A stretch of 16,568 nucleotides of DNA from Bacteroidales bacterium. GTDB lineage: Bacteria; Bacteroidota; Bacteroidia; Bacteroidales; JAAUTT01. Of this stretch, positions 1 to 7,618 are shown piece by piece. Position 1 is the stretch's first letter; each line of letters begins with the position of its first letter. The translations under genes and the position numbers were made by a program. The DNA is taken from NCBI GenBank assembly GCA_025350365.1, contig JANXXY010000208.1, forward strand, positions 1 to 16,568. Reading direction: 5' to 3'. The notes beneath the pieces are model-generated. The model was not told where the DNA came from. It did no database searches and saw nothing but the letters and a program-made list of their open reading frames with translations.

Positions 1-1
1 T

Positions 2-3000
2 AAGAGCAAGGATTCGGTCATCATTACCAATTATAGGCCAACCACACCCGACGCAGGTTCCAACCAATCAATATGCGTTAATAATTCTGTACTTGCAGGT
101 AATCAGCCTATTCATGGAACAGGCATATGGTCAGTTTATTCAGGGTTAGCAACCATTACCAATCCTGTGGTACCGGGTACAAGTATCACATCTATTGGGA
201 AAGGCAAAAATACAATGTTGTGGACTATTACGAATCAAATTTGTAGCCTATCAGATACAACAATCATTACAAATAATGCCATTGATATAAATGCAGGATA
301 TGACCAAATGCTTTGCGATAACCGTGCAACTCTCGATGCAACTCCTTCTCCAACCGGAACAACTTCTCAATGGAGTGTATTATTGGGATCTGCTTCATTT
401 TTGGATGGAAATGCTTATAATACAAAAGTTTCAGGGTTAGTAAATGGGTTAAACAAATTGATATGGTCAGTATCAAAAGGATCATGCGTAAATACAGATA
501 CGGTTACTCTCATCTGCAACAAGCCCACAAGCGCTAACGCCGGCCCTGACCAATTTCTGCCAAATGGTAATGCTTTACTCGAGGGTAATTCTCCTGTTAT
601 TGGAAATGGTAAGTGGAGCATCATGAGCGGAGCTGCTGTATTTGTGAACGAAAACTTATATAATACCGTTGTATCAGGTTTAAATCCCGGAAATAATACC
701 CTTAGGTGGACAATTACTTACAAAAACTGTAGCACTTCCGACGATGTTCTGTTAACCAATGGCACCATAGAAAAAGTTGATGCCGGACAAGATCAAACGA
801 TTTGTACTAATCAAACTCAGCTTGAAGCTATTCAGCCACAATACGGATTTGGTGTTTGGACTGTTCAGAAAGGATCGGCCAATTTCGTTGACAACGAATT
901 GTATAATACCAAAGTAACCAATCTTACCACAGGAACCAATATTCTGCGATGGTCAGTAACAGTAAGTGGAATTGAGTTTTACGATACTGTTATTATTGTA
1001 AACAACAAGCCTACACTTTCAATTACCGGACCTCATCAGATATTATGTAACGACTCATCGGCACTCACAGGTAATATGCCTATTCAGGGAACAGGAAAAT
1101 GGACTTTAGAAGGAGGGTCTGCTATCATCGACAATGTTTTGCAAAACAATTCGAAAGTTACAAAGCTTGGTAATGGCGATAACCTTTTCCGGTGGACTAT
1201 TACAAAAGGAATGTGTGTTTCATCGGCCATACTGATTATTACAAATGATAAAACAACACCTTCTAATGCCGGCTTAGATCAAACCATTTGCGACGACAAT
1301 ACATCACTGATTCCTAACCCGGCATTTATTGGCAATGGCGAATGGAGTGTAATTAGTGGTTCCGGAAAATTCATCAATAACCAGGTATCCGGTCTCGCAC
1401 CAGGAAAAAATATCCTAAAATGGACAATTCGGAACAACAACTGTACCTCGTCCGATAATGTGGATATAATTAGCCACAAACCAACATCTGCGAATGCAGG
1501 CGACAATACCATTGTATGTACCGATTCATTAATACTTGCGGCCAATAAAGCAAATCCTGCCCAGAACGAAATTGCCAATTGGAGTGTGATGAATGGCGCC
1601 GGAACACTGGTAGATTCGAGTATTAATAATACATTGGTAATAAGACTTGCACAAGGAGTAAATATTCTCCGCTGGACGATTAATAATAATGGTTGTATTT
1701 CGTATGATGATGTGGAAGTAAATTATGCTTTTGTAAAATCCTTTGCAGGAACAGCTGTCGTTACTTGTCAGGATCATATTATTCTTAACGCGAACAATCC
1801 AAGCTTAGGTATCGGGGAATGGTCGTTAATTGGAGGATCGGGCACCGCAGTATTTGTAAATTCAACCAGTCCGAATACTGAAGTTAAAAATCTGGACAAG
1901 GGTAAAAATATCCTGCGATGGTCTATTCGTAATCAATCGTGTAACTCTGCATCGGAAGTTACTATTACCAACAACTCGCCAAGTGATGCTTTTGCCGGGG
2001 GTGACCATAACCTATGCACAAACACATTAACTCTTGATGCCCGACCTGTATTGATTGGGAAAGGAGCATGGTCAATACTAGGTGGTTCAGGAGCCTTTAC
2101 AGATACTTCGATGTACAATACCGGGGTAAGGAATATTGGTGCAGGATCTAACACCTATCGATGGACTGTTAGCAATGGTAATTGTACATCAAGTGATGAA
2201 GTAGTTATCAGCAACAATCAACCACTAAACACATCTGCCGGACTAAACCAGACTTTGTGCAGCGACTCAGCCATATTGCTTGCCAACCAGCCTGTAATTG
2301 GATCAGGGGTTTGGAGCATTATTAAAGGAGCCGGGGTATTTAAGGATGCCTACAGCTCATTTACAAAAATTCAGAAACTTGCACCCGACACGAATGTAAT
2401 CCGTTGGTCAGTAACAAATAAACAATGTATGGAATACCGGGAAATAAAAATTGTAAATAATCTCCCGACTATAGCATCAGCAGGGGCTGACATAACACTA
2501 TGTTCGGATCAGGTTATGCTGGACGGAAATATACCTAAAACAGGCAATGGCGAATGGAGTGTCATAAGTGGATCAGGTACATTCGCAAATAAAACAGCAT
2601 TTAGTACGAATGCTACAAATCTTACAAGAGGTAAAAATATTTACCGGTGGAAGATATCGAAACAGACTTGCTCATCTTACGATGATGTAATTATTACCAA
2701 CGATTTGCCAACCCAACCTGATGCAGGTACCGATATCGCTGTTTGTAACAATAATGCGCCCTTAAATGCCAACAAGCCACTTATAGGTAAAGGATATTGG
2801 TCGGTATTTAGCGGGAAAGCCACTATTATAGACAGCGCTAAATATAATACTCTGGTAGTTGGATTGGGACAAGGCAGTAATATTCTGAAATGGACAATCG
2901 ACAATAACCGGTGCTCCTTGTATGATGTTGTTGAAGTTAAGAACAATCAAACGAATGTTTACGCAGGGCCCGATCAGACTGTGTTTGAACCGAACAGCAT

Positions 3001-4000
3001 TTTGGTTGGCAACGAACCTCCAAGGGGTATAGGAACATGGGCACTTGATGCCGGAACCGGTACTATTTCGACGCCTAACAACACGGAATCATCCGTTTCC
3101 GTATTATCCGAAGGGGCTAATACTTTTGTATGGGCAGTAGACATTGAGGGTTGTATTTCATCCGATAGGGTTATCATAACCTATTACAAACTGCCCACTG
3201 CTACATTTGCTGTAAATCAAACTGTTGGCTGTCCGCCATTGCAGGTTAACTTTACTAAAACAACTGTTGAAAAATATCCATTCAAATGGGAATTTGGCGA
3301 CAAAGACAGTACATCGTCTTCGGAAAATCCAATCTTTATTTATTCGAAATCCGGCATATATACGGCCAAATTAACTGTTACCGGGCCTGATGGAAAACAA
3401 ATAACAAAGGACAAGAAAATCACGGTGTATGATCTGCCGGAAGTTAAATTCGAAACGATCCCTAAAGAAGTTTATATTCCGGAACAGGAACTGAGATGTT
3501 TAAACTATACTTTGGGAGGGAAAACATATTTGTGGAAATTTGGCGATGGGGAAACGGCCTCTGACCTTAATTCATATCATACTTATAAAGACTCCGGTTT
3601 ATATAATATCAGCCTCATTGTGTGGTCGGAATATCAGTGCGTCGACTCGTTGGTAATTCCAAATGCAGTACACGTAATAATAAAAAGCCGGATTAAGTTT
3701 CCTTCGGCATTTACGCCAAACCCGAACGGGTCGTCCAATGGCAGTTATGACAGAAATGACTTTAGCAACAATGTTTTTTACCCAATTGTATACATGGGCG
3801 GCATTGAGAATTACAAAATGGAAATCTATAATCGGTGGGGTGTGCTTTTATTTGAAAGCAACAACATTGAAATTGGCTGGGACGGATATTACAAGGGTCA
3901 GTTATTAATGCAGGATGTATACATCTATAAGGTATCCGGAACGTATAATGATGGTAAGAGATTTAGCACCATTGGCGATGTTTTATTGATGAAAAGATAA
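2..4000 (+). CDS. Giant repeat adhesin with PKD domains and T9SS C-terminal sorting domain (5' partial)
   Basis: The frame is open from base 2 to a TAA at 3998-4000, so the start lies upstream; 1,332 residues are visible. From about residue 14 there are thirteen ~81-residue repeats. Two PKD-like domains follow at about residues 1067-1147 and 1148-1230, each with the hallmark WxFGD motif (WEFGDKDS, WKFGDGE). The last ~100 residues form a gliding-motility-associated C-terminal (CHU_C, type B sorting) domain, shown by FPSAFTPNPNG, YNRWGVLLFES, GWDGYYKG and the final VLLMKR. Proteins with this domain are exported by the type IX secretion system and stay on the cell surface or are released, often as adhesins. 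The PorP/SprF-family gene starts 26 bp downstream, as in SprB-SprF-type pairs. The ligand is unknown. Family and export route are confident; the adhesin role is inferred from the architecture. Confidence 0.9.
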   Translation, partial: KSKDSVIITNYRPTTPDAGSNQSICVNNSVLAGNQPIHGTGIWSVYSGLATITNPVVPGTSITSIGKGKNTMLWTITNQICSLSDTTIITNNAIDINAGYDQMLCDNRATLDATPSPTGTTSQWSVLLGSASFLDGNAYNTKVSGLVNGLNKLIWSVSKGSCVNTDTVTLICNKPTSANAGPDQFLPNGNALLEGNSPVIGNGKWSIMSGAAVFVNENLYNTVVSGLNPGNNTLRWTITYKNCSTSDDVLLTNGTIEKVDAGQDQTICTNQTQLEAIQPQYGFGVWTVQKGSANFVDNELYNTKVTNLTTGTNILRWSVTVSGIEFYDTVIIVNNKPTLSITGPHQILCNDSSALTGNMPIQGTGKWTLEGGSAIIDNVLQNNSKVTKLGNGDNLFRWTITKGMCVSSAILIITNDKTTPSNAGLDQTICDDNTSLIPNPAFIGNGEWSVISGSGKFINNQVSGLAPGKNILKWTIRNNNCTSSDNVDIISHKPTSANAGDNTIVCTDSLILAANKANPAQNEIANWSVMNGAGTLVDSSINNTLVIRLAQGVNILRWTINNNGCISYDDVEVNYAFVKSFAGTAVVTCQDHIILNANNPSLGIGEWSLIGGSGTAVFVNSTSPNTEVKNLDKGKNILRWSIRNQSCNSASEVTITNNSPSDAFAGGDHNLCTNTLTLDARPVLIGKGAWSILGGSGAFTDTSMYNTGVRNIGAGSNTYRWTVSNGNCTSSDEVVISNNQPLNTSAGLNQTLCSDSAILLANQPVIGSGVWSIIKGAGVFKDAYSSFTKIQKLAPDTNVIRWSVTNKQCMEYREIKIVNNLPTIASAGADITLCSDQVMLDGNIPKTGNGEWSVISGSGTFANKTAFSTNATNLTRGKNIYRWKISKQTCSSYDDVIITNDLPTQPDAGTDIAVCNNNAPLNANKPLIGKGYWSVFSGKATIIDSAKYNTLVVGLGQGSNILKWTIDNNRCSLYDVVEVKNNQTNVYAGPDQTVFEPNSILVGNEPPRGIGTWALDAGTGTISTPNNTESSVSVLSEGANTFVWAVDIEGCISSDRVIITYYKLPTATFAVNQTVGCPPLQVNFTKTTVEKYPFKWEFGDKDSTSSSENPIFIYSKSGIYTAKLTVTGPDGKQITKDKKITVYDLPEVKFETIPKEVYIPEQELRCLNYTLGGKTYLWKFGDGETASDLNSYHTYKDSGLYNISLIVWSEYQCVDSLVIPNAVHVIIKSRIKFPSAFTPNPNGSSNGSYDRNDFSNNVFYPIVYMGGIENYKMEIYNRWGVLLFESNNIEIGWDGYYKGQLLMQDVYIYKVSGTYNDGKRFSTIGDVLLMKR
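41..3199 (+). repeat. Thirteen tandem ~81-residue protein repeats inside the adhesin gene
   Basis: Each unit follows the pattern AGxDQTxC...LxAxxPxxGxGxWSVxSGSGxF...NTxVxxLxxGxNxLRWTIxNxxCxSxDxVxIxNxxPT. The AG dipeptides fall near bases 53, 296, 539, 781, 1022, 1267, 1495, 1744, 1990, 2236, 2479, 2720 and 2961. Spacing is about 243 bases, except unit 6, which is about 228 because it lacks the NT stretch after the F. Units are well diverged in DNA, so this is an old, selected array and not a recent slippage product. Most units carry two cysteines, one after the AGxDQT motif and one near the end. Confidence 0.93.
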
Positions 4001-4026
4001 GTAACATATTGAATTAAATAGGCCAA

Positions 4027-5010
4027 ATGAAAAATATATTCCTTACAATAAAGTTTTTACTGTTATTGTGTATGGTACAAGCTCAGGATCCTCAATTTTC
4101 GCAATTCTATGCTGCTCCATTGTATTTGGGACCTTCGATGGCTGGCACCAATGGCGGTCCAAGAGTTGGCTTAAACTTTCGGGATCAATGGCCGAAATTA
4201 CAGGGTAAATTCATCACATCTTCTTTGTCGTTCGATACCTATGTAAGCCAGATAAATAGTGGAATAGGGGTTCTGGTGTTACGTGATAACGCCGGAAATG
4301 GAAAATTAACCACTACCCAGGTAGGCGTTAATTATTCCTACAGGATTAAAGTTACAAGGGATTTTTTCCTTCAACCCGGATTACAATTTCTTTTTTATCA
4401 AAGGGCACTCAATTTCAATAAACTAACATTTGCTGATCAGTATTATGCCGATCAGATTTTACCCAGCTCAGTGGAATCTCCACCCGATGACCAAAGCGGC
4501 CATATCGACTTTTCGACGTCCATCCTTGGCTTTTCAAAAAATATGTGGTTTGGCGCCTCAGTAGATCATCTTATGAGGTTGAATACAACATTAACAAATG
4601 ATGTACGATACGTTCCTTTGAAGATATCGGCTTACGGTGGTTACAGGATACACTTAACCCAGCCGCTACTTAGCAGAGATGAGCAATATATGACTCTGGC
4701 CTTTCATTACCGAAACCAGGCTTTAATGCAACAGCTCGATTTTGGTGTGTATTATAATAAGTTACCCTTTACCGTAGGAGTTTGGTACCGTGGAATCCCG
4801 GTTATTAAAAGCACAAAAACCAAGGATGCCATCACCGTATCGGGAGGATTAATGGTTCAAAACTTACTTTTGACATATAGTTACGATTTTACAGTGTCAA
4901 CGCTTATTACCTCAACAGGGGGAGCCCACGAAATAGCTTTAGTTTACACTTTTGAACAAACAAAAAAGAGCAGGCGAAAAATGGGCGCTGTTCCATGTCC
5001 CAGGTTTTAG
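4027..5010 (+). CDS. PorP/SprF family type IX secretion membrane protein
   Basis: A 327-residue protein with an N-terminal signal peptide (residues 1-19, a hydrophobic FLLLLCM core ending VQAQD). The mature N-terminus, QDPQFSQFYAAPLYLGPSMAGT, is the signature of the PorP/SprF family: outer-membrane beta-barrel proteins encoded beside T9SS-exported proteins with CHU_C domains. In Flavobacterium johnsoniae SprF is needed for surface display of SprB. The rest alternates short polar turns with beta strands ending in aromatic residues (for example SYSYRI-type and LVYTFEQ segments), as expected of a barrel. Length matches the family's usual 300-340. It starts 26 bp after the adhesin stop, so the two are probably co-transcribed and this protein probably serves that adhesin. 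The basic tail KKSRRK is slightly unusual. Confidence 0.9.
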   Translation: MKNIFLTIKFLLLLCMVQAQDPQFSQFYAAPLYLGPSMAGTNGGPRVGLNFRDQWPKLQGKFITSSLSFDTYVSQINSGIGVLVLRDNAGNGKLTTTQVGVNYSYRIKVTRDFFLQPGLQFLFYQRALNFNKLTFADQYYADQILPSSVESPPDDQSGHIDFSTSILGFSKNMWFGASVDHLMRLNTTLTNDVRYVPLKISAYGGYRIHLTQPLLSRDEQYMTLAFHYRNQALMQQLDFGVYYNKLPFTVGVWYRGIPVIKSTKTKDAITVSGGLMVQNLLLTYSYDFTVSTLITSTGGAHEIALVYTFEQTKKSRRKMGAVPCPRF

Positions 5011-5162
5011 AATTTTGTCAAACTATCCACCTGTTCATTTAAAGAATGGTTTTCATCAGTCATCCGACTAATCTCATTTTCGAGGCTGCTTATCCGGTTC
5101 ATTAAACCATGGATCTTTTCATGGATACTGGTCTGCCATTCTTCACGTAAAACAATAATCAT
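5007..5162 (-). CDS. Possible 51-residue coiled-coil protein
   Basis: This is a minus-strand ORF starting MIIVLREEWQTSIHEKIHGL and ending SLTKF-TAA. A leucine/isoleucine heptad-like region (RISSLENEISRM...HSLNEQVDSL) suggests a short coiled coil. Its stop overlaps the PorP-family stop by a few bases, tail to tail. An in-frame TGA lies three codons upstream of the ATG, so the start cannot extend. The ordered amphipathic composition is unusual for chance translation of AT-rich DNA, but no family is recognised. It could be a small regulatory protein, the tail of a decayed gene, or noise. Confidence 0.35.
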   Translation of the reverse strand: MIIVLREEWQTSIHEKIHGLMNRISSLENEISRMTDENHSLNEQVDSLTKF

Positions 5163-5212
5163 TTCAAAATATCATAATAATTAGAGCATTAGTTATCAGG
5201 TTTAAACAACTC

Positions 5213-5620
5213 TTTTGTTAATAACCAATGAAAATTGAGATTTATCTATTGCACAGACGAACGAGCATTTTTAAACCTCAAAAAACACCTCATCCAAATC
5301 TAAAGAGGTTAAATTTTCTTAAAATAATAGTAAAACTGTGAGTGGGTTCAAAATCGACTGAATAGTAACCAAAAAACAAAGTTTCACAAAGCAGTAGTAT
5401 AAACTTTAATGACCGTCGCCCAAAATCTCTCTCCCAAACGGGCGAGGGATTTTGGCCTCGCACAAATTTAGGTTGCATCTCTGTTTGTAGATCATTTGGG
5501 TAAGGTAATTCTTCGGAATTTCTGAAATATGTAGCTAAAGTTTCGGAGTTGTTAAACGACAGAATAGTAGTGTATTATAAACTTAAATTATTTTTGTTAA
5601 ATTATTGGTTATTAACCAAA
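5213..5620. repeat. Inverted-repeat pair bounding ~400 bp (possible MITE-like element)
   Basis: TTTTGTTAATAACCAAT at 5213-5229 matches the reverse complement of 5604-5620 at 16 of 17 positions. The hairpin at 5420-5455 sits close to the midpoint. No target-site duplication is visible next to either end, and AT-rich composition raises the chance of coincidence. A transcription-factor site present twice is an alternative. Confidence 0.25.
5420..5455. repeat. Hairpin, 16-bp near-perfect stem with AAAC loop
   Basis: CCAAAATC at 5420-5427 pairs with GATTTTGG at 5448-5455. The inner bases continue the stem as CTC/GAG and CCC/GGG around an AAAC loop, with one wobble and one mismatch. It stands alone in a gene-free region, is GC-richer than its surroundings, and lacks a clear U-tract on either side. 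It is likely a dispersed palindromic repeat or an RNA hairpin rather than a simple terminator. Confidence 0.6.
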
Positions 5621-5703
5621 TATAGATATAAAAAAGTTGCACATTTCGAATTAATTTATTAATTTAGAAGCGGTTAACAAATAAAGTCGCAAAACTAAGA
5701 AAT

Positions 5704-5991
5704 ATGCAACGCAATAAAATTACAAAAAAAATATCGGAGTTGGAAGCCATTGCGTCCGATTCTGAAACTTTGACCAGTTCTTTGACACAGGTTATTGGTA
5801 ACTTCAATGGCCGGGCTAATTTCAGGGTATTTGATTTTCTCAAGAGCAAGGGTCTTGCTGTTTCAAGCCTTCTAAATGTATTATTGATACTTCCATTTTA
5901 CAAACCTTGCCAGCGAACTGCGCTTGCAAATTGCGCTGAAACCCCCATGGCGTATGACCGCTTGTTAGCTTTCGGTATTTTATTATTCTAA
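5704..5991 (+). pseudogene. Truncated IS transposase, N-terminal fragment (IS4-like)
   Basis: The first ~65 residues (MQRNKITKKISELEAIASDS through FDFLKSKGLAVSSLLNVLLILPF) look like the N-terminus of an IS4-type DDE transposase as found in Bacteroidota, with the conserved 'LKSKG-SSLL-LLILPF' stretch. From about base 5901 the reading frame runs into DNA that matches the palindromic repeat elements at 6811-6883 and 7681-7750. The last ~30 residues (KPCQRTALANCAETP onward) are therefore translated repeat and not transposase. The catalytic DDE domain is absent, so the product cannot transpose. The IS family assignment is from recognition of this stretch only. Confidence 0.55.
5902..5970 (-). repeat. 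Palindromic cassette-type element, copy C (truncated half)
   Basis: On the plus strand, AACCTTGCCA, CGA, TGC, CTTG, ATG, TAT and ACCGC occur in the same order and spacing as in the right half of copy A (6811-6883). The end reads GTTAGCT (5964-5970), the reverse complement of the AGCTAAC at the other end of copy A (6751-6757). Only about 70 of the expected ~132 bases remain; the missing half is replaced by the transposase fragment. Read on the minus strand, it begins 12 bases after the HEPN reading frame ends. Confidence 0.6.
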
Positions 5992-6378
5992 TCCAATTAA
6001 TTTGACAGCAAATGATCTAAATTCCTCGGAAATCAGAATCGCTGTCTCTAGTTCGTCCTTAGTCAGTTTTATTATCTTATTTGGATATCTAATCTGAACT
6101 CCAAAATTATTGAGTGTAAAAGCTTTTTAAAATTTTAACTCATCAATTTCTAACTTACGAGAAAGAAGATCAAGCAAGTAAACCAAATCATGAGATTTAA
6201 TAAAATCTATCTTGTAATAAATCAAAATTGCTTTGAAATATTTCTCAACTGCTTGTTGACAATGAAATGCAATAGTGTCAAAATAATCAGATAAATGAAG
6301 ATAAATTATTTTTGCTGATCCTAAATCATGATCAGCCTTTTCTATCCATTCCTTTATTTCTTCAATCTGCTCGTTCAT
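5983..6378 (-). pseudogene. HEPN-domain protein interrupted by an in-frame stop
   Basis: The frame starts MNEQIEEIKEWIEKADHDLG and carries the HEPN (PF05168-type) hallmarks: a CQQAVEKYFKAILIY helix and the KSHDLVYLLDLL motif. It meets TAA at 6127-6129 after 83 residues. The same frame continues beyond that stop for 47 codons as KAFTLNNFGVQIRYPNKIIK and on to SFAVKLIGLE-TAA at 5983-5985. That continuation is the usual HEPN C-terminus, and the total of about 131 residues is the usual family length. A nonsense mutation (or a read error) has therefore split the gene. No clear RX4-6H RNase motif is visible. The start overlaps the nucleotidyltransferase gene by 17 bases, the standard HEPN/MNT arrangement. 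In such pairs HEPN is usually the toxin and MNT the antitoxin. Confidence 0.8.
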
Positions 6379-6682
6379 ATAGTACTTTTGAATTTTTCAT
6401 GGCCGAATTAAGAAACGAAAAACTATTGTCCCTTTCTTTTTCAAATTCAGAATTAGTATAAATTAAAATATCAAATGGAATCATTGTACCAATTAACGAC
6501 ATACGAATATTAAATCCACGTGTTTGAATAGGTTGATCTGTATCTTGAATAATAAGTAAATCCAAGTCGCTATCTTCATTTTGAGAATCTGAAGCGTACG
6601 ATCCAAATAAAATAATCTTATCAGGATTGAATTTTGTTGCAATGATATTAACAATCTCATTTATCTTATTAGAATCAATCAT
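6362..6682 (-). CDS. MNT-type minimal nucleotidyltransferase (antitoxin partner of HEPN)
   Basis: A 106-residue protein with a complete pol-beta nucleotidyltransferase signature. G27-S28, then ten residues, then D39-x-D41 (GSYASDSQNEDSDLDLLII) gives the GSX10DXD motif, and a third acidic residue lies in PFDILIY near residue 70. Length is normal for minimal (MNT) nucleotidyltransferases. In characterised HepT-MntA systems the MNT enzyme adds AMP to the HEPN toxin and silences it. Here it lies upstream of, and overlaps, the HEPN frame. The enzyme looks intact while its partner is interrupted, as expected if the toxin was lost first. The 69 bases before its ATG separate it from repeat element A. 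Confidence 0.88.
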   Translation of the reverse strand: MIDSNKINEIVNIIATKFNPDKIILFGSYASDSQNEDSDLDLLIIQDTDQPIQTRGFNIRMSLIGTMIPFDILIYTNSEFEKERDNSFSFLNSAMKNSKVLYERAD

Positions 6683-6750
6683 ATCATCTAAATTTAAAAG
6701 TGCAATTTACACAATTTTCGTAAAATGCTCAAATTTATTGCTTTATTGAA

Positions 6751-6883
6751 AGCTAACGTTGGCATGAATGAAACGTTGGGGAAATCGTGGATACGAACCT
6801 TTCAACCGATAAAAACCTTGCCAACGAGCAATGCACTTGGAAAACCACTTAAATCCCAATGTTTTATTACCGCGTGTGAGGCT
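6751..6883 (-). repeat. Palindromic cassette-type element, copy A (~133 bp)
   Basis: It aligns over its whole length with copy B (7619-7750), sharing GAAACGTTGGGGAAA, CGTGG, TACGAAC, TCAACCGATAAAA, AAACCACTTAAA and CGCGT in order, about three-quarters identical by eye. Internally 6770-6780 (GAAACGTTGGG) pairs with 6855-6865 (CCCAATGTTTT) in an 11-bp stem with two wobbles. CGTGG/CCAC continues it inward, and the ends AGCTAAC and GTGAGGCT are imperfectly complementary. On the minus strand it starts five bases after the stop of the 2H phosphoesterase gene. Confidence 0.75.
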
Positions 6884-6888
6884 GAGTT

Positions 6889-7572
6889 TTATTTCAATTC
6901 AAACTTATGAAGTATTTTAACATATTCTTTTCGTTGATACCAATCATTGAATACTAATTCTAATGTATCAACTGTAAAAGTGCCAAAATAAAAATCTTTA
7001 TACTCTTCCACAATTTCTAAAAACCCCTCTTTATTACTGAACTTTCCTTTTAATCTAAATATTGTTGAATGAGCTGTTTGTATTGTGTATCTTTTATCAA
7101 TTGACTGTTCTAAATCTGTGTCTTTAAAGTTATATCTTAAGTTATTACGAATCTGGTTAAGAGTATTATTTTCTAAAAATCCCTGTACCATTAAACAAGC
7201 TGAAGAGGCAGTAAGTCCCCTGAATTCTATATTAAAATGATTTAATCCATTTATACTTTTTTTGATAGTTTCAATATAATCTTCAATTCCAATTTTGTTA
7301 AAATTAAATCCATTATAACAGGAAATTATAGACATTACTGTTACATGTAAATCGGAATCACGATAAAAGTATTGATTTGGTTCAATCAATTTAATTTTTG
7401 AAAGCAACTTTTGAATTTTGTCTTTCACAAAATTATCTGGACGTAACAAAAGGGTAATCCCAAATCTATTATCATTATCCGAATCAATTAATTCGTCAAT
7501 CTGATATGAATCAGATTGTATTTTATGAATTGAGTCTTGATATAGTTTATTATAATGCTCTTTCAGATTCAT
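6889..7572 (-). CDS. 2H phosphoesterase / 2'-5' RNA ligase-like protein
   Basis: A 227-residue protein with the two HxT/Sx motifs that define the 2H phosphoesterase superfamily: H76-V-T78 in DLHVTVMSI and H168-S-T170 in TAHSTIFRL, about 90 residues apart and each following a beta-strand-like stretch. Members cleave or form 2'-5' and cyclic phosphodiester bonds in RNA or nucleotide second messengers. The substrate cannot be told from sequence. No signal peptide, so it is cytoplasmic. It stands alone between palindromic elements B (upstream) and A (downstream, five bases after the stop), as a single-gene cassette would. Composition is AT-rich like the rest of the island. A role in tRNA/RNA repair, or in removing oligonucleotide signals, is possible but not shown. 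Confidence 0.75.
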   Translation of the reverse strand: MNLKEHYNKLYQDSIHKIQSDSYQIDELIDSDNDNRFGITLLLRPDNFVKDKIQKLLSKIKLIEPNQYFYRDSDLHVTVMSIISCYNGFNFNKIGIEDYIETIKKSINGLNHFNIEFRGLTASSACLMVQGFLENNTLNQIRNNLRYNFKDTDLEQSIDKRYTIQTAHSTIFRLKGKFSNKEGFLEIVEEYKDFYFGTFTVDTLELVFNDWYQRKEYVKILHKFELK

Positions 7573-7618
7573 TTATTAAATAAATTTTATATCATTTGAA
7601 ATTTGTCTTTAAATTGTC

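Larger units (their letters stand above)
5163..5703. other. Gene-free AT-rich spacer with inverted repeats
   Basis: No convincing coding sequence is visible over about 540 bases. It contains a strong hairpin at 5420-5455 and a pair of 17-base inverted repeats at 5213-5229 and 5604-5620 that match at 16 positions. The right-hand copy includes the 15-base palindrome TTGGTTATTAACCAA (5605-5619). The right end may include the left terminus of the truncated insertion sequence whose transposase starts at 5704. Confidence 0.5.

Noticed and set aside
41..3199. CRISPR array or recent DNA-level tandem repeat
   Set aside because: The ~243-base periodicity is in the protein, with strongly diverged DNA between units and an uninterrupted reading frame.
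5290..5478. A 62-residue minus-strand reading frame (starts MQPKFVRGQNPSPVWERDFG)
   Set aside because: Its most protein-like part is the translation of the hairpin at 5420-5455; the rest is low-complexity, with no family resemblance.
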